This document shows positions 40,124 to 52,500 of a stretch of DNA of 64,000 nucleotides, piece by piece. The position numbers and the translations under genes are program-made. The first letter of the stretch is position 1, and every line of letters starts with the position of its first letter. The DNA comes from Didymella arachidicola. Lineage: Eukaryota > Ascomycota > Dothideomycetes > Pleosporales > Didymellaceae. The stretch spans positions 682,001-746,000 of the forward strand of contig CM049996.1 of assembly GCA_016630955.3 (NCBI GenBank), in the 5' to 3' direction. Below the pieces are notes generated by a model, which had not been told where the DNA came from, did not search any database, and saw only the letters and a program-made list of their open reading frames with translations.

Positions 40124-41569
40124 TTAGAGCCCTTCTTTGTTCTCGAAATACTTCCTGCACTCGAAAACTGCTCTAAATGGTATGACAAAGACGGGATGAG
40201 TCTTGCCTACAACATCACCTGAGTCCCATACGATATCTTCATGATGCATCTTTCCAACCTTCCAGCGGAAAGGCGCACCAAGTCCGACTTCCCCGAGGCC
40301 CTTGTTGACGCCCTCATCGTACACATAACAGTGCTGCGTAGCGCTCAGACCAGCCAGATTGTAGCAGGTATGATAAGCATCCGAGCGCTTGCCTGGCTTA
40401 TCCCTCAGGCCGCCCCTCTTATCTTGCGCAGCAGCAAGAATGTACCGGCCAAGTGCTGCGCGATTCCAAATGCTGGTTGTTGTTGCAGCTTCGATGAGCG
40501 ACCAGCAGCCTCCGACCCAGTGGGAGTAGCAACCGTCGACAAGCTTATTAGTGCGACCATTGAAGCCGCCTTCTGGAGCACATTGCCGAGATGACATCCA
40601 ATGGACCAGGAGTGGAACATTGAGATAACGGTTCATTGTGTCCTTGGGAGCACCTAAGATGGAGAGACAGCCCAGACCGCAAAATGCATAGGCGCCGTGG
40701 GCCTCATTGCCAGGTGCGGCAGAAATGCCGCCATCCCAAGACTGGCACCTTGATATCCATTCGCCGAGGTTCTCTGTGAAAGTTGTCAGGCCATGTTGTC
40801 GAGCCGGTGCATCTTTGGGCAACTCGAGAGGCAAGTTGAGCAGTGACAAGATGACCATCGCGCAAAATGCACCTCTTATGTCTTCCTCTCCGCCTTGGCA
40901 TACAGTGAAGCCTCCGTCTCCTTGCTTCATGCGGCCCAAGAACTGCCACATCGTCTTTCGATTGATCGATTCGTATGCTACTTGGCCCCCTGTGGTTGCT
41001 AGCGACAGTGTAGCGGCATAAGAGCATGCCAGATGTGCATATTGGCCGTAGCCGCCACCGAAGCCCCCTTCCGGATGCTGAGCGGGCGAGAAGGTATGCG
41101 CTGTTCTCCGCTGGTGTTCAGAGACATCTTCGCCCAACGCCGTCAAGCCCTGCAGGGCCCAGTAGATGATCCAAGGGCGTGAAGCGTCCATCATAGCGAA
41201 GCCTGCCGGATAGTCGTCGAGAGCATCTTCCAAGTATGCAACATGCTTCTTTCGTTGCAGTTGGGGGATTCCGTGTGTGTTCAGTGGGAAGTCGTTGGGA
41301 TTCCCTTCTAAAAACGGCAGGATGACCTTGAGAGTTTCGTGTTGAGTATTCGACGTGCTCGTCTCCAGATTCTCCTGTATGGGTATCCGTACGCTCTCCA
41401 GGTAGGCAATATTTGCCTGTTCTTCGGCAGTCGCTGTGCCCATATCTTCGTACTCGTCTTCTGACCCAAGTTCTGAATCTGATAGCTCCTCTATCCGGTT
41501 TTCGCCAGAGAAGATCTCCTCCGAGCGCTCAGACGGAAGCTGTGTCGAGCTTCGCAGCGGCACCGCCAT
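40124..41569 (-). CDS. RAM1: Protein farnesyltransferase beta subunit
   Basis: A single exon of 481 residues from ATG 41569; the longer frame begins at TTG. The alpha-alpha barrel of prenyltransferase beta subunits is clear. Repeats include HPEGGFGGGYGQYAHLACSY, MKQGDGGFTVCQGGEEDIRG, SWDGGISAAPGNEAHGAYAF and APEGGFNGRTNKLVDGCYSH. The zinc ligands are the Asp and Cys of LVDGCYSHWVGG and the His of SDAYHTCYNLAGL. With an alpha subunit encoded elsewhere, it attaches farnesyl to CaaX cysteines of Ras, a-factor-type pheromones and others. The acidic N-terminal extension (about 75 residues) is usual in fungi. The stop lies 102 bp from the converging Dabb gene. Confidence 0.93.
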   Translation of the reverse strand: MAVPLRSSTQLPSERSEEIFSGENRIEELSDSELGSEDEYEDMGTATAEEQANIAYLESVRIPIQENLETSTSNTQHETLKVILPFLEGNPNDFPLNTHGIPQLQRKKHVAYLEDALDDYPAGFAMMDASRPWIIYWALQGLTALGEDVSEHQRRTAHTFSPAQHPEGGFGGGYGQYAHLACSYAATLSLATTGGQVAYESINRKTMWQFLGRMKQGDGGFTVCQGGEEDIRGAFCAMVILSLLNLPLELPKDAPARQHGLTTFTENLGEWISRCQSWDGGISAAPGNEAHGAYAFCGLGCLSILGAPKDTMNRYLNVPLLVHWMSSRQCAPEGGFNGRTNKLVDGCYSHWVGGCWSLIEAATTTSIWNRAALGRYILAAAQDKRGGLRDKPGKRSDAYHTCYNLAGLSATQHCYVYDEGVNKGLGEVGLGAPFRWKVGKMHHEDIVWDSGDVVGKTHPVFVIPFRAVFECRKYFENKEGL

Positions 41570-41927
41570 CCTCTTAAGTCTTCTGGAAACTGACAAGGCA
41601 CGTAATCTCGACCGGCTTGTGTTAGTGGTCGACGGGAACAATGAGCGTTGTTCTGGTGCTTAGTATTGTTCGTAGATGCGCAGCTTCTGCAAGGAGCAAT
41701 ATCAGGTCACAGTCGAAGGTGGTGGCTCAGATTTTGAAGTCACAGGATCAACATTTGTAACGACCCCGCGTGTTTGCGCAAATCAAACGTGAAGATGTAG
41801 GTGGAGTTGAGCATGTGCGTACTGCTTAGTTGGGCAGTAGCGCCTTGGCGGGGTCATAATTCTTAACCTCCTCGTTCTCATTCTATTTCGTACGCGCGCC
41901 ACAAAATATGTCTCGGCAGCCCGTAAC
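41570..41927. other. RAM1 promoter and cupin 3' flank
   Basis: About 360 bp. No gene recognised. It contains an AT-leaning segment near 41850-41900. Confidence 0.4.
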
Positions 41928-42476
41928 CTAGTCCGACGACCGTACACCCGCCATGCCGTCGAGATGCTCGCCGAACCTTTCGCCTGCGATCTCTAAAGGT
42001 TTGCTCTCCTGCAAGACAAACAACATCCTCGTCCACTCCGTCTTACTCTGGTTGATCCACTGGTGCATCGTTCCACGCTGGATAGCAACGTCGCCCCGCT
42101 TCATGATACGCTCTTCGCCGCTGTCGAGCAACAGCTGCACCTCGCCCTCGAGCACGCACCCATAGTCAAGGCTCACAGTTCGGTGCATCGTGCATTTGGT
42201 GTTTGGAGGGATGTCGACGTGTCGAAGTACGGTCCCGCCTGATACAACGAGGCCAGGAGGACTGTTGAGATAGTTTCCATATACTTTGAGGTCTTGGTTG
42301 TCTGTCATGTCGACTGGGAAGCCCTTGGTGGTGTAGCTCAGGGCGAACGCGATGCCGTCATTGTTGGCTTTCATCTTGCTCTCCTCGTCGAAAGCATCGC
42401 TGAAGATTGCTTGACCTTTGTCATTGTGGCCGGTGATATACCTTCGGACTTTAGGAAGAGCACCGACATGTGCCAT
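41928..42476 (-). CDS. Cupin-fold protein
   Basis: A single exon of 182 residues. The double-stranded beta-helix motifs are visible. Motif 1 covers PPNTKCTMHRTVSLDYGCVLEG, with a single His and no second His of the usual pair. Motif 2 is GDVAIQRGTMHQWIN. The N-terminus VRRYITGHNDKGQAIF is typical of fungal cupin-2 proteins found near secondary-metabolite or aromatic-catabolism genes. With an incomplete metal-binding set it may be a non-enzymatic or divergent member. It is divergent from the MFS carrier across about 690 bp, so joint use is possible. The function is not known. Confidence 0.8.
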   Translation of the reverse strand: MAHVGALPKVRRYITGHNDKGQAIFSDAFDEESKMKANNDGIAFALSYTTKGFPVDMTDNQDLKVYGNYLNSPPGLVVSGGTVLRHVDIPPNTKCTMHRTVSLDYGCVLEGEVQLLLDSGEERIMKRGDVAIQRGTMHQWINQSKTEWTRMLFVLQESKPLEIAGERFGEHLDGMAGVRSSD

Positions 42477-43161
42477 GTTGAGCGGTTGTATAATAGGACA
42501 GCTAGCAAAAGTGGTGTCTCAAGGCTAAGTTGAGGTATGCCGAAGTTGATAAGAACAGGTCTCGAACGGTCTGGGGGTACGAATGCCTCCTGGTAACCTT
42601 TTCTTCTGAATGATTGCCACGTTGCAGCTGTACACTTGGCTCGGGGAGCCGAAGCCCGGAATGCAACGGCTACGACTCCGCATACCGGGGTTGACCACCG
42701 ACATTGTAAGGGTACCTGCAGCCTGGGATCTGCTCGGGAATCTTCGCAGGCTCTGCCTCTGCATTTGTACAGCGGTACAACAAACTGTTGTACTGTCAGG
42801 ACTCAACCCACTTTGACGCGTGATTTCGGAGCGTGCACTTGTCACTCTACCGTCCCTTTTCACGGATCACTGAATCGATGTGGCTTGCGGACCATTGCTG
42901 CCTCTCGCATACAGTTTATGGAGCAATGCTTTCCGTCCATCGGGCTTGCCCAAAGGTCGTCCACGGCCGTAGAGAATACGACATTTACCCCGCAACCATA
43001 GCTCCAATTATAGTCTCATGTTTACTTTGAGCCAATCAGTCTCAACCTCTTGGCAACCATGACTTCCCCTTGCGAGGTCACATTCTGCTCGACTGACTCA
43101 CCTCTAAGCGACATGATATTTTGCTGATAACGAACGCAAATGCGCAAAACCATCAAGAATC
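42477..43161. promoter_or_regulatory. Divergent region between cupin and MFS genes
   Basis: About 685 bp. No convincing ORF. It likely contains promoters for both genes. Confidence 0.4.
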
Positions 43162-44671
43162 ATGGCGCGTACACCGCAAGCAGTCGAGTTGGACAGGATT
43201 CATTTTACAGGTGGACCAGACACCGCCAACCACTCGCCTGAAGAACAAGAGATGGCACAAGAGATCGAGCAAGTAGCGTTGCCGCCTACAGACAGGGGCA
43301 AGGAAGCATGGTTGGTTTTGGCTGGTTGCTCGTTGATCCAGATACCTGTGTGGGGTATGATGCCCAGCATTGAGTTCTTCGGCTATGCTCACACATTACC
43401 AGGCTATTCTATCGCATCTGGTGTTTTCCAAGAGTACTATGGAAGTCACCCAGACAAGTTAAGAGGCGACTCGAGCAGCGTAGCTGTTATTGGCACCACC
43501 ATGACGGTGAGCTGCGAATATGTGCCACTGGGTCCTGGCAAGACTGACTGACGTAGGGAATCATGTACCTGATCTCACCCTTCACCTTCACAATCCTGAC
43601 TCGATGGCCTCGTCTACGTCGCTGGTTCGGACCACTAGGTCTGACTCTTACTGCCATTGGCTTCTTGACTTCCTCCTTTGCAACATGTGTTTGGCAGCTG
43701 ATCGTAACGCAAGGTGTCATTTGCGCCGTAGGTTGCGGGCTACTGTTCACTCCTACGACCCTTTATCTGGACGAATGGTTTATCAAGAGAAAGGGCTTGG
43801 CGTATGGTGTGATGTGGGCAGGAAAATCTGCTGCAGGCGTAGGAGTGCCTTTCGCTATGGAGATATCTCTCCAGAAGTTTGGGCCCGCGAGAACTCTCCA
43901 AGCATGGACTGTTCTGACGGTGCGAAGCGAATTGCAGTCACTTGCAAACATGATCGCTAATTCATTCAGGTCCTCATTTCCGCGCCACTTCTGTACTTCC
44001 TTAAGCCGCGCATCCCGGTCTCCCAGTCAGCTACAGTCCGTCGCATCAGTCTCAACTTCATCCACCTTCCTGCGTTCTGGATGTTGCAAGTTGGCAATAT
44101 CCTCCAGTCCCTGGGATACTTCCTTCCTTATACTTACCTGTCTACCTACGCCGTCCAGCAACTTCATGTCTCGACAACCATGGCCACAGCTCTACTTGTG
44201 CTGATCAATGTGACCTCTATCCCCGGTGGCATCGTCATTGGTGGTCTTGGTGATCACTTGCATATCACCACCACGATCCTGATCTCGACACTAGGGTCTG
44301 CGCTGGCGGTATTTTTGTTCTGGGGCTTCTCCAGCCAAACGGTACTGCTCGCTGTGTTCAGTATCACGTATGGATTCTTTGCAGGAGGCTTCAGTTCCAC
44401 ATGGTCTGGCGTATTGCAAGAGCTCAAGGCTCAAAGCCCTGCACTAGACACCGGTTTCATCTTCGGCCTTCTTGCAGGTGGAAGGGGTATCGGCAACGTG
44501 ATCAGTGGACCGTTGAGTATTGCGCTAATGACCAATGACGGATGGACGAAGGACGGGAGGAGCTCGGGATATAGTGGCCAGTATGGCGGCATTATTCTAT
44601 TCACTGGCGCCACTGCTTTGCTGGGAGGTTGGGGTGCGCTCGGAAGGGTGAGGTGCACTTGCATCAACTGA
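43162..44671 (+). CDS. MFS monocarboxylate-type transporter
   Basis: Four exons: 43162-43354, 43403-43506, 43557-43919 and 43970-44671. They sum to 1362 nt, 453 residues. Intron 1 (43355-43402, 48 nt) has no stop and would read through, but removing it restores QIPVWGYSIASGVFQEYY, the first helix of this family. Twelve hydrophobic segments are expected, with LDEWFIKRKGLAYGVMWAGKS in the cytoplasmic loop as in fungal MCT-like carriers. Substrates of relatives include monocarboxylates, riboflavin and metabolites. At the 3' end a GTGAGG donor at 44650 could be spliced to an AG near 44697, changing the last few residues (RVRCTCIN) into a basic tail. I kept the unspliced end. Confidence 0.87.
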
Positions 44672-47065
44672 TCGCGTCTGCTTTCAACAAAATTCAGAGA
44701 CGGCGATGCTTAATAAGACCACTTTACCTTCCTGTATCTTTCGCTTTCTGGTATGCAGCCAACGCGTCCTCGAAGCCAACATAAGACGCTTGAGGCTACA
44801 ACATGCCCGGGGACAATTGAGACTTATTATGTCTTCGAGAGATAGTTGCCGTCGTTAGAGACCGCTACCTTGTCTGATCGTATCTCAGACTGATATTTGG
44901 TGTAACATGCTCCTGCCCTGCAAAGTGAAGTACGCGGGACCCAGACTCTGAGATGGCAGGAGCTAACAGCGCGCCCGAAGTGACCCATTATTCTCTCCGC
45001 ACAAAAAGCTTTGACACCCGTGGACTTTCCTGCAGTCATCATTTGACCTTGGTGCGTTCATTTGCTGTACGTCGTCAGCACCCGCAACAACACCGCAGGC
45101 AAAGCGCTTCATAAGGACGGCCAGCTCGACCATGAACGCAGCTGTTCAGCAAGCCTTCGGTCAAGCCGAATCGCCGTACACCTTCTATCGAACGTCAAGG
45201 CGGCTCCTAGACTCTGTCCCTGCTCAGAATAGATGTCTCATAACCCCACACTGTCTCTATGTTCCACAACATTTTACAGGTGAGTCGCGCATCCTTGTTC
45301 GATATCGAAGCTACGCTGACCGCCGCGGCATTCCAGCTCTTGAGACAATCAGCCACGAGTCGATAAGGACAATTGTCTCTCGCTAACGTCAGAATGCCGT
45401 TCTGGCACGACAGTGAGGTACATCGGCAAGCTCAGTGCGACCATAGTAGTGGCGCGATTCGTATCACCCTCCGCGATAATTGGCCCACTTTGCAATGGAA
45501 GTCGGCTCATCTCTGAATACCAAAAGCTTGGTACGGGTTGCAAGACATCACCGAGATGCACCAAGGCAAGGGAGAAGGGGATCCAAAGTTATCAAACGAA
45601 ACAACCGGCAGATCTGGTCACGAGGCAAGTCAAAATGGCGCACCTCTGACCCTGTCACCATTTGTGTAACACCAAGGCCACACGCTCGTTCGATCAGATC
45701 AGGTACCCACTTTCTGTCAAAGTTGACTGTCGAAGTTGGCCCGAGGCAACAAAAGAGTAACGAATGCATGATATGCTGGACTCGACTAGGATTACGAGCC
45801 TCAGGCTTGACTCTGCAAGTCAGTAGTCACCGTAGCACGGGGCGGGAGCGGTGTTACGCACAGCGCGCTGATGACATGCACAGGGAACCGAAGCAACAGA
45901 ATGCGACATGCGAGTCAATTCTAGCAAATGCTGCATCGAGCACGAGGTAGCGCCGAGCATAAGGCAGAGAAGACTCGATGTCAGAACAAGCAAGACGCTG
46001 AAGAACTGTTCTTCTGGACATTCTTGAAGGCGGTGATTTTGGCCTCCGAAGACAGACTGCCGTGAAGATGTTGTATCGCTGGGGCATGCCTGTGAGGCGA
46101 AGAGTCGAAGACCGCGGGCTGCCCCTGGTCTGCGGAGCAACTGTGACTTGCAGGTCTCGCAGTAATGGACCCGTCAGGCTTCGAGGCCTGAATTGTTGGA
46201 TCGGTCGATGGCGGCAGCAACCATCAGCAACGACTCATGCTAGGCTTTTTGGCTGGTGAGACACCGCGACCGCTGCGGCTCTTCAGCATATTCAACACAT
46301 TTGGATACGGAGTACAGCGAGAATGCACCGTTTGGGAGTCGACATTGGGATGTTTACTTGTTGCGGCAGCATCCTTCGCGGTCCCTCCTCCACACGCTGA
46401 TCTTACTGGGCCCTGAGTTTAGCTGATAGCGGGTGCTTATCGAGGAGGGGTTGCTCGATTGGCGACGCCAGATGCCGAGAAAGCGCGACATGCTCGGCCT
46501 ATGGCGAGCACCCTCGCTAGCTGTGGCAGGTGAGGCGTCAGCAGGCGTGCAGGCGTGCGCTGAGCAGGCCGGACGACAGGCGAGAGGCAGCCCGCCCTAG
46601 TTGAGGGCGACAATCACGGTACCAAAGCGGGCGAACCCAGCCCCGTCGCTGACTGAGAGTACGAGTCCACCGTGTCCGTCGTGATGATTTTCCTCGCTAG
46701 CAGAGGATCCTCCCACGCCGCCTGCCTCTCACCTGGATAACCTCACCTTGAGCACAGCATCCGACGGTGCAAGCCCAGGCACCCACGTCCAGTAGACTCA
46801 CAATCAAGGTTTTTCCAGTGGTGAGGTGCGAATTGCGCGGGCGGACTACTGCAGCGCTACCGTCGACCAAAGGCAGATCGAGACGCTTATTGGTGTGTGG
46901 GGCACTCTCTCACCGACTTTTGGCAGGCGGAGGCCCGTGCAACTCGACTGTTACCCTACAGTCCCCTCCAGGTCTGCTTACGTTCTCCGCTTACACCGCC
47001 CACCACCAGCTCAGAGCGGCTGAGCACCTGAACACTCACCACCAAAACACCTCTCCGTGGCCAAC
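44672..47065. other. Long 5' region of the Zn2Cys6 regulator gene
   Basis: About 2.4 kb with only short unsupported ORFs. It includes the MFS 3' flank. The part nearest 47 kb is CT/CA-rich, as in long fungal 5' UTRs. Long upstream regions are common at developmental regulators. Confidence 0.4.
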
Positions 47066-49555
47066 ATGGAGAACCACCAGCACTTAGATTTTGACGGCAC
47101 CCTCTACGGAGTGGACGGCACCTTCGATACCTCGTTCGACCCAAATCGCCAACAATACACATCGTACCAGACCTGGCCGCTGCCAGCATCCTCCCCCGGC
47201 GCAATGCCGCAACAGCAGCAGCAGCAACAGCATGAGCAAAATCACCAACACCAACACCGACGCGTGCAGTCCATGGCCTCGACGTCCGCGCAGTATAATG
47301 CTATGCCCACCACCACGACCGCCATCGCACCACTTCAGACAGCCGGTCTCGGCTTCCCTGCCGCCATGCAACCAATGAACCCGATGCTTGCGACCTGGAT
47401 GAACATCAACACCGATGGATTCGTGCAAGACCCGTACATGACCCCAGGCGGCATGGGGATGACCAACAGCTTCGACTCGACGTTCGGCGCGCAGCTTCAG
47501 ACTTCGCCAGTTGACTTCGCTCTCAATCCCGCCCAGATCATGTCCACCATGTCGATGCCCTTCAACATGATGACGACGACCACCATGGACATGCCCCCTA
47601 TGAATGCGCATTTCAACATGGGTGACTTCACGCAAGAGTTTAACCAGATCAACCCCCAAGAATTCACGCACTCGAATGTCAGCATCGGGAGCGGGTCACC
47701 CGGCGAGCAATGGATGGAGGTACGCTCACTATCCAGCAGTGACGCCGGCTGGGTTGATGTAGGCGCACACAATAACCGTCACTCTTACGACTTCTCCGAC
47801 TCCTCTGCCATCGTCTTCAACCCTGCGCAGTCGCTGCACATCCGCACATCCTCCGATTCGACAAACTCTAATCAGTCTGACGTTCCCCGCTCTGCCGGCT
47901 CTTTTGGCAGCTTCGAGGAGATTAACTTCCCCATGAACTCACCTGGATCAGAGAACAATCTATCCCTTGTACATTCGCATGCGCACTCAGAGGACTGCAG
48001 CCACGGACACGGCTACGACAACTACATCTCGCCCAACCAGTCCGTCAGTCCGCCTATGACGCGTATCGAACCTGTTATCATCAAGCAATCCACCAGCAAC
48101 TCTGCATCGCCCTCCTCTTCTGCCGTCAGCTCGCCACCACAAGCTGTTCGACGGAGGAAATCTCCTGCTGGTCCCATCAACGCCGGCGCAAAGCCTACCA
48201 AGACTATTGTCAAGAAGTCACCTGCTCACACCACCAAGAAAGACACCACTGGTGAGAAGCGTGTTGGCCGAAGACGCGGTCCCTTGAGGCCAGATCAGCG
48301 CCAACAGGCGCACGAAATCCGCAAGCTTCGCGCTTGCCTGAGGTGCAAGTTCTTAAAGAAGACCTGTGACAAGGGCGATCCATGCGCTGGTTGCCAGCCA
48401 TCCCATGCCCGTCTTTGGCAGGTCCCGTGCACACGCATTGACATCAAGGACATTGCGTTCTTCATGAAGGATTGGAAGGCTGACTATGAACGTCATGTCA
48501 GCCTGGGATTCTCGATTGGCAATATCAAAGGCTTCTCGCCTCACGAACGCCCCATCTACGTCACTCACGGCTATGGCCATTACCTGCCCATCATGGCCCG
48601 TGAGGTCTACGTTCGTGATGAGAAATGCTTCGGCGTTGACTGGCACGAGACCCTTAGTGGGTCGCATTTCGAAATCAACACTGCCAAGCTATCTGCTGGT
48701 ATGGAGGGTGTCTCCCGCGCCATGCTCAGTGACTATCTCGACCGCCACATTGACGGCGGCTTTGAGAACTTCGTGGATGAGTACTTCGAGGGTACCTACT
48801 TTGTTACCGAGCTGTTGAAGACCGCTTACCGCTACTACACTCGTGAGAAGCTACCGGTTATCCGCAAGGCTCTCAAGCTCGTTATCGCTTACAACCTGAC
48901 CCTTCACGTTACCATGGTCGAAGGTCTCGGTGATGAAGAAACCCCCGGAAAGGTCGAGGACACCTCGTCAAAGTTCTGCGGTACTACCATCGCACCCGTC
49001 ATGATCAACTTCCAGGTCAAGTGTGCCCTTGCCGACATGTGGCGTGAGCTTCAGAAAGACGTTCTTGAGGAGCTCTCGTCGCTCTACCAGTCTGTCTACT
49101 CTGGCGACAAGCTCAAGAATTGGCCCACTATCTTCATGTTGGCAGCCATTCTTCTTGCTGTCTGGGAGCTGATTCAGTTCGACTGCTCTTACCGTGTCCC
49201 TGACCAGGCTGCTGTCAATAAGTTCTGCAGCGACATGGAAGGCACACCGGTGGGTGTCATTGTCGGTCTCTTCTCCGCCATCTCACAGAAGCTACCCTCT
49301 TTCCAGGAGTGGGACACAAGGAAACATCACCACCTATTGGCCAGCAACCCAGCGGTTTGCGATGCCATGACCGATGTGCGCGCCCACGTCACCAAATATG
49401 GTAAGTTCGATACGCTACCGAGACAGTCCAGCATGATACTAATTCAATATGCAGACTCGTACCTACGCTCAAGGTCAGATTGCAAGTTTGATCGCGAGGA
49501 CTTCGACTCCCTATCGAACAAGTTTTTGTCGAAGCTTGTGATTCGCGCCAATTAA
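47066..49555 (+). CDS. Zn2Cys6 transcription factor, conserved fungal type
   Basis: ATG 47066 (ACATGG context); a 54-nt intron at 49401-49454 (GTAAGT, ACTAAT branch, GCAG) without stops is removed to give 811 residues. The first 400 residues are low-complexity, with a poly-Gln run near residues 50-60, His/Gln stretches and many Met/Pro/Ser. Basic GRRRGPLRPDQRQQ precedes the zinc cluster CLRCKFLKKTCDKGDPCAGC, whose sixth Cys comes 11 residues later (QPSHARLWQVPC), longer than the usual 6-9. The region from ACLRC to VYVRDEKCFGVDW is closely conserved across ascomycetes by my recollection, which suggests a core regulator. The C-terminal 350 residues are helical and probably regulatory. I cannot give a gene name with certainty. 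Confidence 0.88.
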   Translation: MENHQHLDFDGTLYGVDGTFDTSFDPNRQQYTSYQTWPLPASSPGAMPQQQQQQQHEQNHQHQHRRVQSMASTSAQYNAMPTTTTAIAPLQTAGLGFPAAMQPMNPMLATWMNINTDGFVQDPYMTPGGMGMTNSFDSTFGAQLQTSPVDFALNPAQIMSTMSMPFNMMTTTTMDMPPMNAHFNMGDFTQEFNQINPQEFTHSNVSIGSGSPGEQWMEVRSLSSSDAGWVDVGAHNNRHSYDFSDSSAIVFNPAQSLHIRTSSDSTNSNQSDVPRSAGSFGSFEEINFPMNSPGSENNLSLVHSHAHSEDCSHGHGYDNYISPNQSVSPPMTRIEPVIIKQSTSNSASPSSSAVSSPPQAVRRRKSPAGPINAGAKPTKTIVKKSPAHTTKKDTTGEKRVGRRRGPLRPDQRQQAHEIRKLRACLRCKFLKKTCDKGDPCAGCQPSHARLWQVPCTRIDIKDIAFFMKDWKADYERHVSLGFSIGNIKGFSPHERPIYVTHGYGHYLPIMAREVYVRDEKCFGVDWHETLSGSHFEINTAKLSAGMEGVSRAMLSDYLDRHIDGGFENFVDEYFEGTYFVTELLKTAYRYYTREKLPVIRKALKLVIAYNLTLHVTMVEGLGDEETPGKVEDTSSKFCGTTIAPVMINFQVKCALADMWRELQKDVLEELSSLYQSVYSGDKLKNWPTIFMLAAILLAVWELIQFDCSYRVPDQAAVNKFCSDMEGTPVGVIVGLFSAISQKLPSFQEWDTRKHHHLLASNPAVCDAMTDVRAHVTKYGKFDTLPRQSSMILIQYADSYLRSRSDCKFDREDFDSLSNKFLSKLVIRAN
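47200..47262 (+). repeat. CAG/CAA-rich polyglutamine-coding repeat
   Basis: An imperfect run of CAG and CAA codons followed by CAC/CAA codons inside the regulator gene. It encodes about seven Gln in a row, then mixed Gln/His. Such runs vary in length between strains. Confidence 0.7.
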
Positions 49556-52500
49556 GTTTCTCGTCCACCTCGACAGATCCTCCTTTAATTCCCAAGCTGC
49601 GACCCTTCCGCCGCCTACCGACGAGACCCTGCCATCGAGGCCCCACAGCTTTCCACGACGTCTCCACGACCAACGACTTATGCGCCCAATATTTGCATGT
49701 ACGGTTGACGACGCCCAAAACGATGAACGGCCTGTTTGCATTTTGCGATTCCCCGGCGCCATGGACGCCATGTTATCGACCAACTGTTTACCACTCCCTC
49801 GAGCAACAGCAAATTTATTTCTTACGATGCCACGTTTACGGCTGGAACGATGGACCACGACTATGATGGCCACAACATTTTTATCTTCTTGCAGGACGGG
49901 ACCACGCCCGTACACCTGAGTATCTTGTTCACGATATTGGAGGTTTGCGACTGTTGTTCATCCGACACTGTTGGTTGTATGATTCGTCATCCTCTACTTT
50001 CTTTGTCTTCCTCATGATTGTTTTATCTATGGCATAGCGAGCGAGTCGGCTTTCATTACAATTACGACCAACCTCATTGATACTGTCACAAAAGACAGTA
50101 TTAAGTCTTCATTTCCCCCATACTTACGTGTATCTATCAACAAACATTCCAGCATTGGGAGCGATCAATATGACTCTACAGAATTACGATCTTCCGATAC
50201 GACTTGCATCGATCAGCGGCCACGATCCTCGCTACGTTGGGTACGATCGCGCATCAAGCGCTTGATGGACGAGAAAAGCTGTATCAACGAGGCTACGTAC
50301 GCGCGCGGCACTCCATGCACAGGTGTTTCAGTTTTCAGATGGCTCTATTTAGTCTAGTCTATGATATGACAGGACTTAGTCCACATCTACACTTCACCCA
50401 TCAGTTCGCAAATCCACGATACACTCCGTGATTCACTCTATGCAGGCGCCCCTCAAATGGTCAATGTCAAACAAATTACGCATTTTTCGAATTAGCCTGG
50501 CCCCACGCAACCGCCAACGTCGCATGAGATGGGCGAAGAGTGGCCGGAAAACTATAGCCGCGCTTCACCGCTCTTCTCACCCCGGGTCAACCCTTTCCGC
50601 TTCGAAACACGAACGCAGCACAATTCTCCACACTCGATGCAAGAACGCGCGAGTCGACATCCAGAGCTTGGCCGACCCGAGTCTGCCCGCTGCTCATTCA
50701 GGGTTTTCCGGTCAATTCACGCACCGCATCGAGGCTGGTTGTGCGAGAGGACCCTGGATCGCCGGCCGTGCAGAGCCGAGCGACCTGCCCGTGCGAAGGA
50801 AAGGCCCGCGATCTTCACCCGGTATCCACATTGGAGAGCTTTGAGTTTGAGAAGTTGGACGTGCTGGTGCGAAGCTGGAGCGAGTTTTGCACGATGCAAC
50901 TATGGTCTTCAGGGGAGCCTGTGTTTACGCCTGGCGGAATGTGGGTGCTTGGACAGCCCGTTCGGCGCATGGCTTGCAGATGTCATTACATGACGACGCG
51001 GCGTTTGGCGGTCTGCCAAATACATCCAATCTGAAATCTCCGGACCTCTAGATCTATGGTACCCACTGTTAGAGGTAACGAGAGTTTGACTGGAGTTTGA
51101 TTGGGAACGTTCTGAGCGGCGTCGTCTACAGGGCATCGAGATGCAGGCGCTGTACAACACACGCTGCAGCCCACCTAACCGTTATTGCGCAACGCTTGCA
51201 TGCTCCTCAACGGCTTTAGCGGCGATGGAAGCTGTACGACACGTCAAGGCTCGGCGGGCTTGATAAAGCTCCATCTACGTCTCGATCAGAAAGGTCGCAG
51301 GGTGGATGCATAAGCGGAGACTGAGCGTGCGACTCCCGCGCGAATTGAAGATGAACCTGATTCGAGTGCGGAAGGGAGGCAGATTGAGGCGGGTAGGGCT
51401 CGTGGCGGTGAACAGATGGGGATCTAATTATGTTCGTCGATCTAGTTGTCGCGGTTTGATGGGAGCCTGCATACTCTAGACGGGATGTGCAGGCGGTGAA
51501 GAGATGCGACAGGTGACTACCAGTACTCACAGTGCGATTTCGACGACCTGGCTCGAAAGGCTTTGCATGGTCAACTGTAACGCTCATGTTGCAAGCGTTG
51601 AGCGTATCTTCGGTTCGAGCTCGCCTGGATGCGCACAAACGTGTGTTCAGTGACCTACGTTATGAAATGTTAAAGGAATGACGGTGGCAAGGACTGTATA
51701 GGCATTTGTGACGTCTGCGCAAGTAACTGAAAGCTTACGTGCGACGTACTCGGGTCGTGCGAGTCTCAAATCGTGCAGGATCGAAGACGAGCCCCCATCC
51801 TCAGTACTGATACGCAGTGATCATAGAACGTCGCAAAGAGATCCAAGGCGGATGTGTAAGGAAATGGTAGGCTCTAGACGATGTTCGTTAATTTGACTTG
51901 CGCGTAGTACTCCGGTCAGGATGATTCTGTGGGTATGTTGGTATCAAGTCTGCCACCGAGCGAAACCATTGGAAGGGACAATGATGTTTACAGCAGTTGC
52001 TGCTATGGCATAAGGAGAGATAGTAGATGTAGCCCAATATCCCTCCAAGCGTTAGCGGTATGGCAGACGTCACGGGTAAAGAAGTGACGAGGGCAGAACT
52101 TGGAAAGGAATTCCCACCTGGCATCCGTAAACAATTCATGAGCAGCCTCATATCGGGTCGTGAATCCAGTCTCTTTTGTCAGAGAAAGCGTAAAAGGCTG
52201 ACTGTAACGATTTCAATGATTGTAGTCTACATAGCCGCCATCCGAGCACAAGTAGTGTGTAAAGATGCTCTCTATTTATCGACGTTTCCGGGAGTCCACT
52301 GACGTTAATCTGTCTGTCAATGTATGAGTCAACGTTCTTGAACTATTCAGTAAGCTTTTGGTGAAGGACTATCGTAGGTCGCACGGTGCAGCGCAGGAGG
52401 AAACAAGAGCTCCCATCCAGCCAACATCAACCCTGAACATGCGTCGACCTAGGCGATATATAAGAGCGGGTTTTGGGCAAGACGACATACATTACGACGT

